A stretch of DNA of 64,000 bases, taken from contig NZ_JNYY01000022.1 of NCBI RefSeq assembly GCF_000716785.1, positions 62,001-126,000 of the forward strand, in the 5' to 3' direction. Below, in pieces: positions 49,510 to 58,656 of this stretch; positions within the stretch are counted from its first letter, which is position 1; each line of letters begins with the position of its first letter. Under the pieces are notes generated by a model, which was given only the letters and a program-made list of their open reading frames with translations, did no database searches and was not told where the DNA came from. The stretch is from Amycolatopsis vancoresmycina (GTDB lineage Bacteria > Actinomycetota > Actinomycetes > Mycobacteriales > Pseudonocardiaceae). The position numbers and the translations under genes are program-made.

Positions 49510-50826
49510 GTGCCCACCACCACGCGTTACCGGCGGCGCTGGGCCGCATTGGCCGTGCTGCTCGTCGCCGAGGCGATGAACCTGCTCGACGCGACGATCG
49601 TCCAGGTGGCAGGCCCCGCGATCCACGCCGGACTCCCCGGCCCGGCCGCCGACGTCCCGTGGTTCAGCGCGGCCTACACGCTGCCGTTCGCCGCCTTCCT
49701 GATCACCGGCGGGCGGCTCGGCGACATCTTCGGCCGGGCCCGGGTCTTCCGGCTCGGCGTGGCGGGTTTCGCGCTCGCGTCAGCGGCCTGCGCGGCGGCC
49801 GGGGACGCCGGGCTGCTGATCGGGGCGCGCGGGGTGCAGGGCGCGGCGGCCGCGCTGGTCATCCCGCAGACGATCGGCCTGATCCGCGCCCTGTTCGACG
49901 GCGACGAGCGCGCGAAGGCCCTGGGCACCATCGGGCCGGTGATGGGTCTGTCCGCGGTCACCGGCCCGCTGCTCGGCGGCCTGCTGACGCAGTCGGTGTC
50001 GTGGCGGGCGGCGTTCCTGGTCAACGTCCCGCTCGGGCTCGCGGTGCTCCTCGCGGCGCGGCTGCTGCGGGAGGACCGGGCCGCCACCCGGCCCCGGCTG
50101 GACGTCGTCGGCACGGCGCTCGCCGCCGGCGGCGCCGGGCTGCTGGTCTACCCCCTGATCGACCCGGCCGGGACGAACTGGGGCCTGCTCGCGGCCGGGG
50201 TGGCGGTGCTGGTGGTGTTCGGCTTCCACCAGCGCCGCGCGGCGGCGCCGCTGGTCGAGCCGAGCCTGTTCGCCAACCGCGGGTTCCCGGCGGCGCTGGC
50301 CGGCTCGCTGCTGTTCTTCGCGGTGATGACGGGCCTGATGCAGGTCGTGCCGATGCAGCTCCAGCTCGGCCTCGGCGCGGACGTCCGCACCGCGGGCCTG
50401 ACGCTGCTGCCGCTCTCGGCCGGCCTCGCGGTGTCGTCGTACGTCGCCGGTGCCCGGCTGGTGCCGAAGTTCGGCGCGCGGGTGATGTTCGCCGGGCTCG
50501 CCCTGCTGACGGCGGGCATCCTCGCCGCACTGGCCGCGGGGGTGGGCGCGTACCCGTGGGCGCTGGCGCTGTGCGGGCTCGGGATGGGGGCGTTCACGGT
50601 CCCGTTCTTCACGGCCGCCCTGGACCGGGTCCGGCCGGCCGAGACGGGCTCGGCCGCCGGGCTGCTCAACGCGGTCCAGCAGCTCGGCGGCACCCTGGGC
50701 GTCGCGCTCCTCGGCGGCCTCTACCTCGGCACCGGCAAGGCGACCACGGCGCTCGGCCTGGGGGCCGCGCTGGCCGTGGCCGCCGCGGTGGCCGTGGTGC
50801 CCCTCAGTAGTCGTCGCGGCCGGTGA
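49510..50826 (+). CDS. MFS efflux transporter (DHA2 family)
   Basis: A 438-aa protein from GTG 49510 with AAAGGAGG upstream. Roughly 12-14 membrane helices are visible. The first helix carries LLDATIVQVAGPAI, the DHA2 motif D1 equivalent, followed by GGRLGDIFGRARVF (motif A) and an antiporter motif C-like VMGLSAVTGPLLGG. Such pumps export drugs or metabolites by proton antiport. The divergent Lrp-type regulator is the likely controller. The 3' end overlaps the convergent YbjN-like gene by 23 bases. Confidence 0.9.
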   Translation: MPTTTRYRRRWAALAVLLVAEAMNLLDATIVQVAGPAIHAGLPGPAADVPWFSAAYTLPFAAFLITGGRLGDIFGRARVFRLGVAGFALASAACAAAGDAGLLIGARGVQGAAAALVIPQTIGLIRALFDGDERAKALGTIGPVMGLSAVTGPLLGGLLTQSVSWRAAFLVNVPLGLAVLLAARLLREDRAATRPRLDVVGTALAAGGAGLLVYPLIDPAGTNWGLLAAGVAVLVVFGFHQRRAAAPLVEPSLFANRGFPAALAGSLLFFAVMTGLMQVVPMQLQLGLGADVRTAGLTLLPLSAGLAVSSYVAGARLVPKFGARVMFAGLALLTAGILAALAAGVGAYPWALALCGLGMGAFTVPFFTAALDRVRPAETGSAAGLLNAVQQLGGTLGVALLGGLYLGTGKATTALGLGAALAVAAAVAVVPLSSRRGR

Positions 50827-51211
50827 ACTGCTGTTCCAGCAGCTCGGCCGCGCCGGCGACCAGCTCGAGGGGGTCGATGAACTCGTTGATGTCGAGGTTG
50901 ATCAGCGGCAGCGAGTGCCGCAGCACGACGTGGTCGCCCATCACCGCGATGCCGCCGACCACGATCGCCTCGCCGACCTCGGTCAGCACCTCGAGCAGGT
51001 CGACCTCCTCGTGCCGGGCGAACGGCGTGGCGATCTGGACCCAGTCCTCGCGCTGGTCGAGGATTTCGCGGGCGATCACGACGATCTGCGCCCGCTGCTC
51101 GGTGTCGGGATCGTCGCCGAACACCAGGCGGATGCGCAGCTCGTCGGGTTCGTCGCGCACCACCCGGTACGCCTGCCTGATGTACGCGACCAGGTCGCCC
51201 CACTCCGCCAC
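50804..51211 (-). CDS. YbjN/CesT-chaperone-fold protein
   Basis: A 135-aa protein from GTG at 51211 (VAEWGDLVAYIRQAYRVV). The EDWVQIATPF segment, GGIAVMGDHVVLRHSLPLINLDINEF and the final region match a widespread actinobacterial family with the type III secretion chaperone-like (YbjN) fold, of unknown function. It is soluble and has no catalytic motif. It is upstream-adjacent to the aldo-keto reductase gene on the other side but has its own start. Confidence 0.7.
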   Translation of the reverse strand: MAEWGDLVAYIRQAYRVVRDEPDELRIRLVFGDDPDTEQRAQIVVIAREILDQREDWVQIATPFARHEEVDLLEVLTEVGEAIVVGGIAVMGDHVVLRHSLPLINLDINEFIDPLELVAGAAELLEQQFTGRDDY

Positions 51212-51255
51212 GCTCGACTCCGTCCTCGTGCCAGTCCGAACGCTCAGCGTAGCGA

Positions 51256-52125
51256 TCAGGCGGCGCCGATCCGGTCGAGATCCGCGAGAACGTCCGCGGG
51301 CAGTTCGAGCTCGGCGGCGGCGAGGTTCTCGCGCAGGTGCGCCGTCGAGGACGTGCCGGGGATCAGCAGCATCGACGGCGACCGCTGCAGCAGCCAGGCC
51401 AGCGCGACCTGCATCGGCGTGGCACCGAGCCGGGCGGCGCAGTCGTCGAGCAGCCCCGACTGCAGCGGGCTGAACCCGCCGAGCGGGAAGTACGGCACGA
51501 AGGCGGTCCCTTCGGCGGCGCACTTGTCCACCAGGTCGTCGTTTTCGCGGTGGGCCAGGTTGTACTGGTTCTGGACGCAGACCACCGGCGCGATCGCCTT
51601 GGCTTCGTCGAGCTGCTCGGCGGTGACGTGGCTGACGCCGAGGTGCCGGATCAGCCCCTGCTGCCGCAGGTCGGCGAGCACCCCGAACGGTTCGGCGAGC
51701 GACATCGCCACGGGGTAGCCGCCGGAGGCGTCGCTGAGCCGCAGGTTGACGACGTCGAGCGCGTCGACGCCGAGGTTGCGCAGGTTGTCGTGCACGGCCT
51801 GGGTGAGCTCCTCGGCCGACAGGGCGGCCGGCCAGCCCTTGTCCGCACTCCGCCGCGCCCCGACCTTCGTCACGATGACGAGCGGCTCGGGGTACGGGTG
51901 CAGGGCCTCCTTGATCAGCGCGTTCACGGTGTGCGGGCCGTAGTAGTCGCTGGTGTCGAGGTGGGTGACACCCCGTTCGACGGCCTCCCGCAGCACGGCG
52001 ACGGCGGCATCGTGGTCCCGCGGCGGCCCCCACACCCCGGGACCGGCCAGCTGCATGGCGCCGTAACCCATCCGGGTCACGGGAAGTCCGCCGCCGAAGG
52101 AGTACGTGCCACCGAGGTTCGCCAT
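51256..52125 (-). CDS. Aldo-keto reductase
   Basis: A 289-aa TIM-barrel oxidoreductase from the ATG at 52125 (RBS AAGGAGAAG). Catalytic Asp and Tyr lie in THLDTSDYYGPHT, Lys in LVIVTKVG, and the NADP-binding end is IPGTSSTAHLRENL. The usual catalytic His in the DLYLLH-type strand is replaced (DALDVVNLRLSD), as in the YdbC-like branch. It would reduce aldehydes or ketones with NADPH; substrate unknown. Confidence 0.9.
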   Translation of the reverse strand: MANLGGTYSFGGGLPVTRMGYGAMQLAGPGVWGPPRDHDAAVAVLREAVERGVTHLDTSDYYGPHTVNALIKEALHPYPEPLVIVTKVGARRSADKGWPAALSAEELTQAVHDNLRNLGVDALDVVNLRLSDASGGYPVAMSLAEPFGVLADLRQQGLIRHLGVSHVTAEQLDEAKAIAPVVCVQNQYNLAHRENDDLVDKCAAEGTAFVPYFPLGGFSPLQSGLLDDCAARLGATPMQVALAWLLQRSPSMLLIPGTSSTAHLRENLAAAELELPADVLADLDRIGAA

Positions 52126-52341
52126 GCTTCTCCTTGCTCCGGGGTGCCTCCACGGAAGTCTAGGCGCGGCGGCCCGGGTCTTCGCGCCACCCGGTTTTGT
52201 CGGTGCCCTCCGGTAGACTGGAAATCGGGGGCTGCTCACGCCGTTTCCCTTGCGCCGCAACGGAAATCGGCGCTCGTAGTTCACCCGGTTCAGTGATGAT
52301 CTTTCGCACGCGTGTTCGGTAGCGTCGTTCATGTGACCGCG

Positions 52342-52363
52342 AAAGGAGATCACCGTGCACACC
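52342..52363 (+). promoter_or_regulatory. Orphan translation start signal facing into the GH3 gene
   Basis: AAAGGAGAT (52342-52350) followed six bases after the GGAG by GTG (52355) is a near-ideal rightward start, but the frame it opens runs antisense through the GH3 gene after three codons. It looks like the surviving 5' end of a deleted gene. Confidence 0.35.
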
Positions 52364-53533
52364 TCAACCGCAGAGGCCCTTGCCCCGCAGCACCCGCGTC
52401 ACCGACTCCTGCACCCGGGCCGGTGGCAGCTCCCCGGCCTGCACCGCCTTCACCAGGCGGTCGAGCACCTCGTCCACCCGGCCCCCGGAGGACCACAGCG
52501 CCTGGTCCGCGCCGGCCTGCAACGCCTTCAGGACCGCGTCCGGCAGCGAATACTGCGCCGTGATCGCCTTCATGGCCCCGAGATCGTCCGTCACGACCGG
52601 CCCGGTGAAGGCGAATTCGCCGCGCAGCAAGCCGTACGCGGCCGGAGACAGCGAAGCCGGCACCCCGCCGGTCAGGTCCGGCACGTCCAGGTGACCCATC
52701 ATCACGCCGACCGGGCCGTAGCCGGCCAATCCGCGGTACGGCACGAGGTCGACCGCCCGCAGCCGGTCGAGCGGCGGCGTGACCACCGTGCCCTTGTGGG
52801 AGTCGCCCGAGCCGTGGCCGTGGCCCGGGAAGTGCTTCAGCACGGGCTGGATGCCCGCGTCGCGCAGCCCGGCCGCGAACGCGGTCGCGTACGTCTTCAC
52901 CCGCGCCGGGTCCGGGCTGAACGACCGGTCGCCGATCACGTCGTCGTCCGGCGCGTCCGTGACGTCGGTGTCCGGGGCGAAGTCCACCGTCACCCCGCGG
53001 GCGCGCAGCTGGCGGCCGCGCTCGGCGGCCAGTGCGCGCACCTCGTCCGGCGACTTCGTGGCGGCCAGCACCCTGGCCGACGGCAGGTCGCCGTCGAGGT
53101 CGTCGATGCGCTGGACGCGGCCGCCTTCCTCGTCGACCGAGACCGCCACCGGCACCTTGGCCGCGCCCTGGACCGCGGCGAGCGCGCGGTCTTTCAACAA
53201 CGCTGTTGCGTTACCGCCGATGAAGATCCCGCCGACCTGGTGGTCGCGCACGAGGGCGACGGTGGCCGCCGGGTTGTTGCCGGAGACACCGACGACCACC
53301 AGCTGGGCGACCTGGCTGCGGACGTCGAGGCCGTTGACCACGGACGCGCAGTCGCCCGGCCGGGCGAGCCGGGAGGTGGGCACGGACGGACCGGGAGCCG
53401 GAGCCGCCGGAACAGCAGATTCCCGGGGCAGGGCCAGCCCGGGCACGGTCCGCGGTTGCAGGCCGGCGACCAGGGAACACCCGGCCACGATGGCGAACGC
53501 CGCCCCGAAGGCGGCAAGACGTCGGCGGTTCAT
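52364..53533 (-). CDS. GH3 beta-N-acetylhexosaminidase-like lipoprotein (NagZ/LpqI type)
   Basis: A 389-aa protein. The ATG at 53533 is favoured because AAGGGA precedes it; a GTG at 53545 would add four residues. The N-terminus has a lipobox (IVAGC), so it is anchored outside the membrane. The GH3 barrel shows the NagZ loop motif KHFPGHGHGSGDSH with the His/Asp dyad and the nucleophile Asp in VVTDDLGAMKAI. Relatives such as mycobacterial LpqI release GlcNAc from peptidoglycan fragments; this one may do so or act on chitin oligomers. Confidence 0.9.
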   Translation of the reverse strand: MNRRRLAAFGAAFAIVAGCSLVAGLQPRTVPGLALPRESAVPAAPAPGPSVPTSRLARPGDCASVVNGLDVRSQVAQLVVVGVSGNNPAATVALVRDHQVGGIFIGGNATALLKDRALAAVQGAAKVPVAVSVDEEGGRVQRIDDLDGDLPSARVLAATKSPDEVRALAAERGRQLRARGVTVDFAPDTDVTDAPDDDVIGDRSFSPDPARVKTYATAFAAGLRDAGIQPVLKHFPGHGHGSGDSHKGTVVTPPLDRLRAVDLVPYRGLAGYGPVGVMMGHLDVPDLTGGVPASLSPAAYGLLRGEFAFTGPVVTDDLGAMKAITAQYSLPDAVLKALQAGADQALWSSGGRVDEVLDRLVKAVQAGELPPARVQESVTRVLRGKGLCG

Positions 53534-53582
53534 CGGTCCCTTCACTCGTCCGTGTATGCCCCGACGGTAGTCGACGGCCGAA

Positions 53583-53597
53583 CTTCACGGCGTGAAG
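53583..53597. promoter_or_regulatory. Palindrome between GH3 and LuxR-type genes
   Basis: CTTCACG-G-CGTGAAG is a perfect 7+1+7 palindrome, and the half-site CGTGAAG recurs at 53624-53630. It lies 50 bases before the GH3 start and 88 before the LuxR-type gene, suiting an operator of the latter. Confidence 0.5.
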
Positions 53598-53684
53598 AAC
53601 GGCGCCGCCCGCCTTAGAGATTTCGTGAAGGCGCCCTCAGCAGACTGACGCTGTCAGGGATCGGCGTGGGCGGAGGAGGGTTCG

Positions 53685-54263
53685 ATGGACCAGGTGCGAG
53701 TGGCGGCGTGGGCGTCCGACCCGATCGCGTTGACCGGGCTGATCAACCACCTGAAGGCCCGCCCGGAGCTGCTGGTCCTGCCGCGCGCCCGCCGGGGTGA
53801 GGCCGCCGTGCTGGTGTTCGCCGTCGGGGAGGTCGACCGGGAGGCTGTTGCCGCCCTGCGTGCCGCGTCCGCCGAGTCGCCCGCCGCGATCGTGCTGGTC
53901 GCCGGGCACGTCGACCCCGCGCACGTCGGGTTGCTCGCCGACTGCCACGTCTCCGCCGTGCTGCCGCGGACCGCGCTCGACCGGCTCACGGCGAGCGTGC
54001 TCGCGGCCGCGCGGGGCCGGTCGTCGTCGCTGCGCGAGCAGGTCGAGGCGATGGCCGGCGAGGGTGGCGGTGCGGCGCTGACGCCGCGCGAGGTGGATGT
54101 GCTTCGCCTGATGGCCGAAGGCTGGGACACTGCCGAGATCGCGGGCAAGCTCTGCTACTCGGAACGGACCGTGAAGAACGTCATCTACGCCATGACCAAC
54201 CGGCTCAACCTGCGCAACCGGCCGCACGCGGTCGCCTACGCCGTGCGGGCCGGTGTGATCTGA
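53685..54263 (+). CDS. LuxR-family regulator with degenerate receiver domain
   Basis: A 192-aa protein. The C-terminal LuxR helix-turn-helix (about 128-185, LTPREVDVLRLMAEGWDTAEIAGKLCYSERTVKNVIYAMTNRL) is standard. The N-terminal half has the receiver fold pattern, but the phospho-acceptor Asp is missing (strand AVLVFAVGEVDRE), so it is probably not controlled by phosphorylation. It starts the sugar-transport operon, ten bases before the binding-protein gene, and likely regulates it. Confidence 0.85.
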   Translation: MDQVRVAAWASDPIALTGLINHLKARPELLVLPRARRGEAAVLVFAVGEVDREAVAALRAASAESPAAIVLVAGHVDPAHVGLLADCHVSAVLPRTALDRLTASVLAAARGRSSSLREQVEAMAGEGGGAALTPREVDVLRLMAEGWDTAEIAGKLCYSERTVKNVIYAMTNRLNLRNRPHAVAYAVRAGVI

Positions 54264-54272
54264 GGAAGCCTG

Positions 54273-55529
54273 TTGCGAACGATCGCCCGCCGGACCGCCA
54301 TCGTGGTCGCCGCGTTGATCCCGCTCGCCGCCTGCAGCCCGGCTGACACCGGGGGAAAGACGAAGCTCACCATCGCGACCTTCGGGGAGTTCGGGTACGC
54401 ACCCCTGATCGCCGAGTACGAGAAGCTGCACCCGGACATCACGGTGCAGAACCGCGTCACCGACTTCGACACCCACCACAAGGGGCTCGCGACGCAGCTC
54501 GCCACCGGGCACGGCGCGGCCGACGTCGTCGCGATCGAAGAGCAGTACATGCCGCAGTACCGGAAGGCGAAGGACAAGTTCGCCGACCTCGCGGCCTACG
54601 GCGCTCGCGACCTCGAACACCAGTGGGTGCCGTGGAAGTGGGCGCAGGGCACCGACGGCGCCTTCGTCCTGGGCCTCGGCACGGACATGGGCAGCCTCGC
54701 CCTCTGCTACCGGCGTGACCTGTTCCAGGCCGCGGGCCTGCCGGCCGACCGGGACGAGGTCGCGAAGCTGATGCCGGACTGGAACGCCTACGCGGCCACG
54801 GCGGACCGGTTCGCCGCCAAGACACCGGGCGTGAAGTTCGCCGACTCGGCCGGCACCGTCTACACGGCGATGCTCAACCAGTCGCCCGAGAACTACTTCT
54901 CGCAGCGGGACGACTCCTTCATCGCCGACCGCAACCCGAGCGTCCGCGGTGCTTTCTTCCTCGCCGGCGGGATCGCGGCGAAGAAGCAGACCGCGGCGGC
55001 GACCACCTTCACGCAGGCGTGGAACGTGGCGATCAAACAGGGTTCCTTCGCCACCGTCGCCTGCCCGGCGTGGATGCTCAGCCAGATCAAGGAAGCCGGT
55101 GGTGACGGCAACCGCGGCAAGTGGGACGTCACGACCGTGCCCGGCCGGAGCGGCAACCAGGGCGGCTCGTTCCTGACCGTGCCGAAGCAGGGCGCGCACC
55201 CGAAGGAGGCGTACGAGCTCGCCCGCTGGCTGACCGCACCGGAACAACAGAAGAAACTCTTCCTCTCCGACGGCATCCTGCCCAGCGAACCGGCCGTCTA
55301 CCAGGATCCGCAGGTGGTCGCGCACACCGACCCCTACTTCGGCGACGCGCCGATCGGGCGGCTCTTCGCCGCCTCGGCCGACCAGCTGCGGCCGAACTAC
55401 CGCGGCCTGCGGGACGCCGACGTCCGGCCGGAGTTCGGCCGCGCGCTCGGGCGGATCGAGGACGGGACCGAGAACGTCGACCAAGCCTGGGCGCAAGCCG
55501 TCCAGCAGGCGCAAGCCGTCCTGAAGTAG
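54273..55529 (+). CDS. Sugar ABC transporter, substrate-binding lipoprotein (family 1)
   Basis: A 418-aa protein from TTG 54273. The signal peptide ends with the lipobox PLAAC. The body is a family-1 binding protein of the CUT1 class (LTIATFGEFGYAPLIAEYEKLHPDITVQNRV; ...NQGGSFLTVPKQGAHPKEAYELARWL). Together with two permeases and GH1 beta-glucosidase it probably binds cellobiose or another beta-glucoside (inference). No dedicated ATPase gene is in the operon; CUT1 systems in actinomycetes often share the MsiK ATPase. Confidence 0.92.
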   Translation: MRTIARRTAIVVAALIPLAACSPADTGGKTKLTIATFGEFGYAPLIAEYEKLHPDITVQNRVTDFDTHHKGLATQLATGHGAADVVAIEEQYMPQYRKAKDKFADLAAYGARDLEHQWVPWKWAQGTDGAFVLGLGTDMGSLALCYRRDLFQAAGLPADRDEVAKLMPDWNAYAATADRFAAKTPGVKFADSAGTVYTAMLNQSPENYFSQRDDSFIADRNPSVRGAFFLAGGIAAKKQTAAATTFTQAWNVAIKQGSFATVACPAWMLSQIKEAGGDGNRGKWDVTTVPGRSGNQGGSFLTVPKQGAHPKEAYELARWLTAPEQQKKLFLSDGILPSEPAVYQDPQVVAHTDPYFGDAPIGRLFAASADQLRPNYRGLRDADVRPEFGRALGRIEDGTENVDQAWAQAVQQAQAVLK

Positions 55530-55535
55530 CCGCGC

Positions 55536-56441
55536 GTGCAGCACCGGCTCGCCCGTTTCGACCGCAAGGTCACGCCGTTGCTGCTCGTCGCGCCCTTCTT
55601 CGCGCTCTTCGTCGTCTTCGGCGCCTTTCCCCTGCTGTACACGGCGTGGGTTTCGCTGCACGACTGGAACCTGCTCGAAGGCGACCAGGGCTCTTTCGGC
55701 GTCGCGAACTACGGCGACCTGCTCACCGACCCGAACTTCTACAACGCCCTCGTCAACACCGTGAGCATCTTCCTGCTCGCCGCGGTCCCGGAATTCCTGC
55801 TGGCGCTGGGCATCGCGGCGCTGCTCGACCGGCCGCTGCGCGCCGCGACCTGGTGGCGCACCGGGGTCCTGCTGCCGAACGTCGTGTCCGTCGTTGCCGT
55901 CGGGCTCGTGTTCGGGCAGCTGTTCAGCCGCGACTTCGGTGTGGTCAACGAGGTTCTCGGCTGGTTCGGCGTGGCGCCGGTCAACTGGCAGGCGACGACC
56001 TGGTCTTCGCACTTCGCCGTCGCGAGCATGGTGCTCTGGCGCTGGACCGGCTACAACGCGCTGATCTACCTGGCCGCGATGCAGGCCGTCCCGGGCGATC
56101 TGTACGAGGCCGCGGAGCTCGACGGTGCCTCGCGGTGGCGGACGTTCTGGTCGATCACCGTGCCGGGCATCCGGCCGGCCTTGGCCTTCACCGCCATCGC
56201 CGGCACGGTCAACGGCCTGCAGCTGTTCGCCGAGCCGCAGCTGTTCGACGCCGGTGGCTCCGGCGGGACGGGCGGCAACGACCGCCAGTTCCAGACGCTC
56301 GTCATGTACCTGTACGAGAAGGGGTTCACGCACCTCGACGCCGGTTACGCGGCCGCCCTGACGTGGGTGATGTTCGTGATCTGCGCGCTGTTCGCGCTGG
56401 TCAACTACCGGCTGGTGCGCCGGTTCGTGAGGTCGGCGTGA
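55536..56441 (+). CDS. Sugar ABC transporter permease (MalF type)
   Basis: A 301-aa protein from GTG 55536, six bases after the binding-protein stop. Six membrane helices and the coupling loop EAAELDGASRWRTFWSITVPGIRP are clear. It pairs with the next permease, whose GTG overlaps this stop. Confidence 0.92.
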   Translation: MQHRLARFDRKVTPLLLVAPFFALFVVFGAFPLLYTAWVSLHDWNLLEGDQGSFGVANYGDLLTDPNFYNALVNTVSIFLLAAVPEFLLALGIAALLDRPLRAATWWRTGVLLPNVVSVVAVGLVFGQLFSRDFGVVNEVLGWFGVAPVNWQATTWSSHFAVASMVLWRWTGYNALIYLAAMQAVPGDLYEAAELDGASRWRTFWSITVPGIRPALAFTAIAGTVNGLQLFAEPQLFDAGGSGGTGGNDRQFQTLVMYLYEKGFTHLDAGYAAALTWVMFVICALFALVNYRLVRRFVRSA

Positions 56442-57262
56442 CGGCCCGGCGCCGGCCCGGCGGCTGGGTGTACGCGCTGCTGACCGGGGTGCTCGGCGCG
56501 TCGGTCTTCCCGCTGTACTGGTCGTTCGTCGTGGCCACGCGCGACAACTCGGCGATCGGGGAGACGTCGCCGCTGCTGCTGCCGGGCGGGCACCTCGCCG
56601 AGAACGTGCGGCGCGTCTTCGACACCGTCGACTTCTGGCTGGCCATCGGGAACTCGCTGATCGTCGCGACCACCGTCACGGTGGCCAACGTCGTGCTGGC
56701 CGGTCTCGCCGGGTTCTCCTTCGCGCGGCTGCGCTTCCGCGGCCGCAACACGCTGTTTTTGCTGGTCGTCGGCTCGGCCATGGTGCCGGCGCAGCTCGGG
56801 GTCATCCCGCTGTACCTGGTCGTCGGCGATCTCGGCTGGTACGGGCGGCTCGAAGCGGTGATCGTGCCGGCGCTGGTCAGCGCCTTCAGCGTGTTCTGGA
56901 TGCGGCAGGCGTGCGAGAACGCGATCAGCGCGGACCTCGTCGACGCCGCGACCGTCGACGGCTGCTCGATCCTGCGCATCTACTGGCACGTGGCGGTGCC
57001 CGCGCTCCGCGCGCCGGCCGCCGTGCTCGCGATGCTGACGTTCATGGCCACCTGGAACGACTACTTCTGGCCGCTGGTCGTCCTCGACCCCAACGAGACG
57101 CCGACTGTGCAGGTCGCCCTGTCGCAGCTGGCCAGCGGCTACTACACCCACTACGCGCTGATGCTCACCGGCGCGACCGTCGCCGTCGTGCCGGTGGTCG
57201 CGCTGTTCCTGCTGCTGGGCCGCCACATCGTGCGAGGCATTGTGAAAGGGGCACCGGTATGA
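56438..57262 (+). CDS. Sugar ABC transporter permease (MalG type)
   Basis: A 274-aa protein overlapping the previous gene by GTGA. Six helices, FSFARLRFRGRN, and the coupling loop DLVDAATVDGCSILRIYWHVAVPALRA are typical of MalG. The stop overlaps the GH1 start (ATGA), so transport and hydrolysis are translationally linked. Confidence 0.92.
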   Translation: MTARRRPGGWVYALLTGVLGASVFPLYWSFVVATRDNSAIGETSPLLLPGGHLAENVRRVFDTVDFWLAIGNSLIVATTVTVANVVLAGLAGFSFARLRFRGRNTLFLLVVGSAMVPAQLGVIPLYLVVGDLGWYGRLEAVIVPALVSAFSVFWMRQACENAISADLVDAATVDGCSILRIYWHVAVPALRAPAAVLAMLTFMATWNDYFWPLVVLDPNETPTVQVALSQLASGYYTHYALMLTGATVAVVPVVALFLLLGRHIVRGIVKGAPV

Positions 57263-58656
57263 CCTTCCCGGCGGGTTTCCTGTGGGGCGCGGCGACCGCG
57301 TCCTACCAGGTCGAAGGCGCGGTGGCCGAGGGCGGCCGCGGACCGTCCATCTGGGACACCTTCGCCGCGGCCGACGGCAAGGTGCTGGGCGGCGCGAGCG
57401 GCGCCGTCGCCTGCGACCACTACCACCGCTACCCCGAGGACATCGGCCTGCTGGCCGGCCTCGGCCTGAACGCCTACCGGTTCTCGGTGGCGTGGCCGCG
57501 GGTGATGCCGGACGGCCGGACGACGTCCGCGGCCGGTCTCGCCTTCTACGACCGGCTGGTCGACGAGCTGCTGAGCCGGGCCGTCGTGCCGGTGCTGACG
57601 CTCTACCACTGGGACCTGCCGCAGGCCCTGGAAGACGCCGGGGGCTGGCCGGAGCGCGACACGGCCGCCCGGTTCGCCGACTACGCCGCGGTCGTGCACA
57701 CCGCGCTCGGCGACCGCGTGAACCAGTGGACGACGATCAACGAGCCGTTCTGCGCGGCCTTCCTCGGCTACGGCAGCGGCGTGCACGCACCGGGCGTCCA
57801 GGACCACGAAACGGCGCTGGTCGCCGCCCACCACCTGCTGCTCGCGCACGGCTTGGCAACGCGCGCGCTCGCCGGGCAGGCGCGGCCGGGTCACGAGTTC
57901 TCCCTGGCCCTGAACTTCGCCCCGGCCATCCCGGACGGCGACACCCCGGCCCACCGCGAGGCGGCCCGGAAGTTCGACGGCATCCACAACCGGTTCTTCC
58001 TCGACCCGGTGCTGGGCCACGGCTACCCGGAAGACGTCCTGGCCGACGCCAAGCACCACGGCGGCCGCTTCGCGGCGGCGGTGCGCGACGGCGATACCGA
58101 CGTCATCGCGGCGCCGATCGACTGGCTGGGCGTGAACTACTACGCGCCCGCGCGCGTCACGCCGCTCGAGGACCCGCAGGCGCCGAGCAACTGCCCGCTG
58201 CCGACGTTGCGTGGCTTGGACGTCCTGCCGGCTCCGCCGCCGCTGACGGCGTTCGGCTGGGAACAGGCACCGGCCACCCTGACCGACCTCCTGCGCCGGC
58301 TCGGCACCCGGTCCGGCGGGCTCCCGCTGGTGGTGGCCGAGAACGGCGCGTCCTTTGTGGACAAAGTGGTCGACGGCCGGGTGTTCGACGCGGCCCGGGT
58401 GAACTACTTCATGGAGCACCTGCGCGCGGTCCACGACGCCATCCGCGACGGCGTCGACGTCCGCGGGTACTTCGCGTGGTCGTTGCTGGACAACTTCGAG
58501 TGGGCGATGGGCTACACCCAGCGGTTCGGCCTGGTGCACGTCGACTTCGAGACCCAGCAGCGGACGGTCAAGGAGTCGGGCCGCTTCCTCGGCCGGGTCG
58601 CCAGGGCCAACGCGCTACGGCCGCCGCCGGACGGCGTCGGCGACGCCCGAGCGTGA
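57259..58656 (+). CDS. GH1 beta-glucosidase
   Basis: A 465-aa cytosolic protein of normal GH1 length. The N-terminal signature FLWGAATASYQVEGA, the acid/base Glu in TTINEP and the nucleophile Glu in VVAENGAS are present, as is the LLDNFEWAMGYTQRFGLVHVD end motif. It would split imported beta-glucosides such as cellobiose to glucose. Being last in the CUT1 operon, it completes the chain from the secreted CBM2-GH5 cellulase. Its last 42 bases overlap the convergent regulator gene. No CebR box was found upstream of this operon. Confidence 0.94.
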   Translation: MTFPAGFLWGAATASYQVEGAVAEGGRGPSIWDTFAAADGKVLGGASGAVACDHYHRYPEDIGLLAGLGLNAYRFSVAWPRVMPDGRTTSAAGLAFYDRLVDELLSRAVVPVLTLYHWDLPQALEDAGGWPERDTAARFADYAAVVHTALGDRVNQWTTINEPFCAAFLGYGSGVHAPGVQDHETALVAAHHLLLAHGLATRALAGQARPGHEFSLALNFAPAIPDGDTPAHREAARKFDGIHNRFFLDPVLGHGYPEDVLADAKHHGGRFAAAVRDGDTDVIAAPIDWLGVNYYAPARVTPLEDPQAPSNCPLPTLRGLDVLPAPPPLTAFGWEQAPATLTDLLRRLGTRSGGLPLVVAENGASFVDKVVDGRVFDAARVNYFMEHLRAVHDAIRDGVDVRGYFAWSLLDNFEWAMGYTQRFGLVHVDFETQQRTVKESGRFLGRVARANALRPPPDGVGDARA

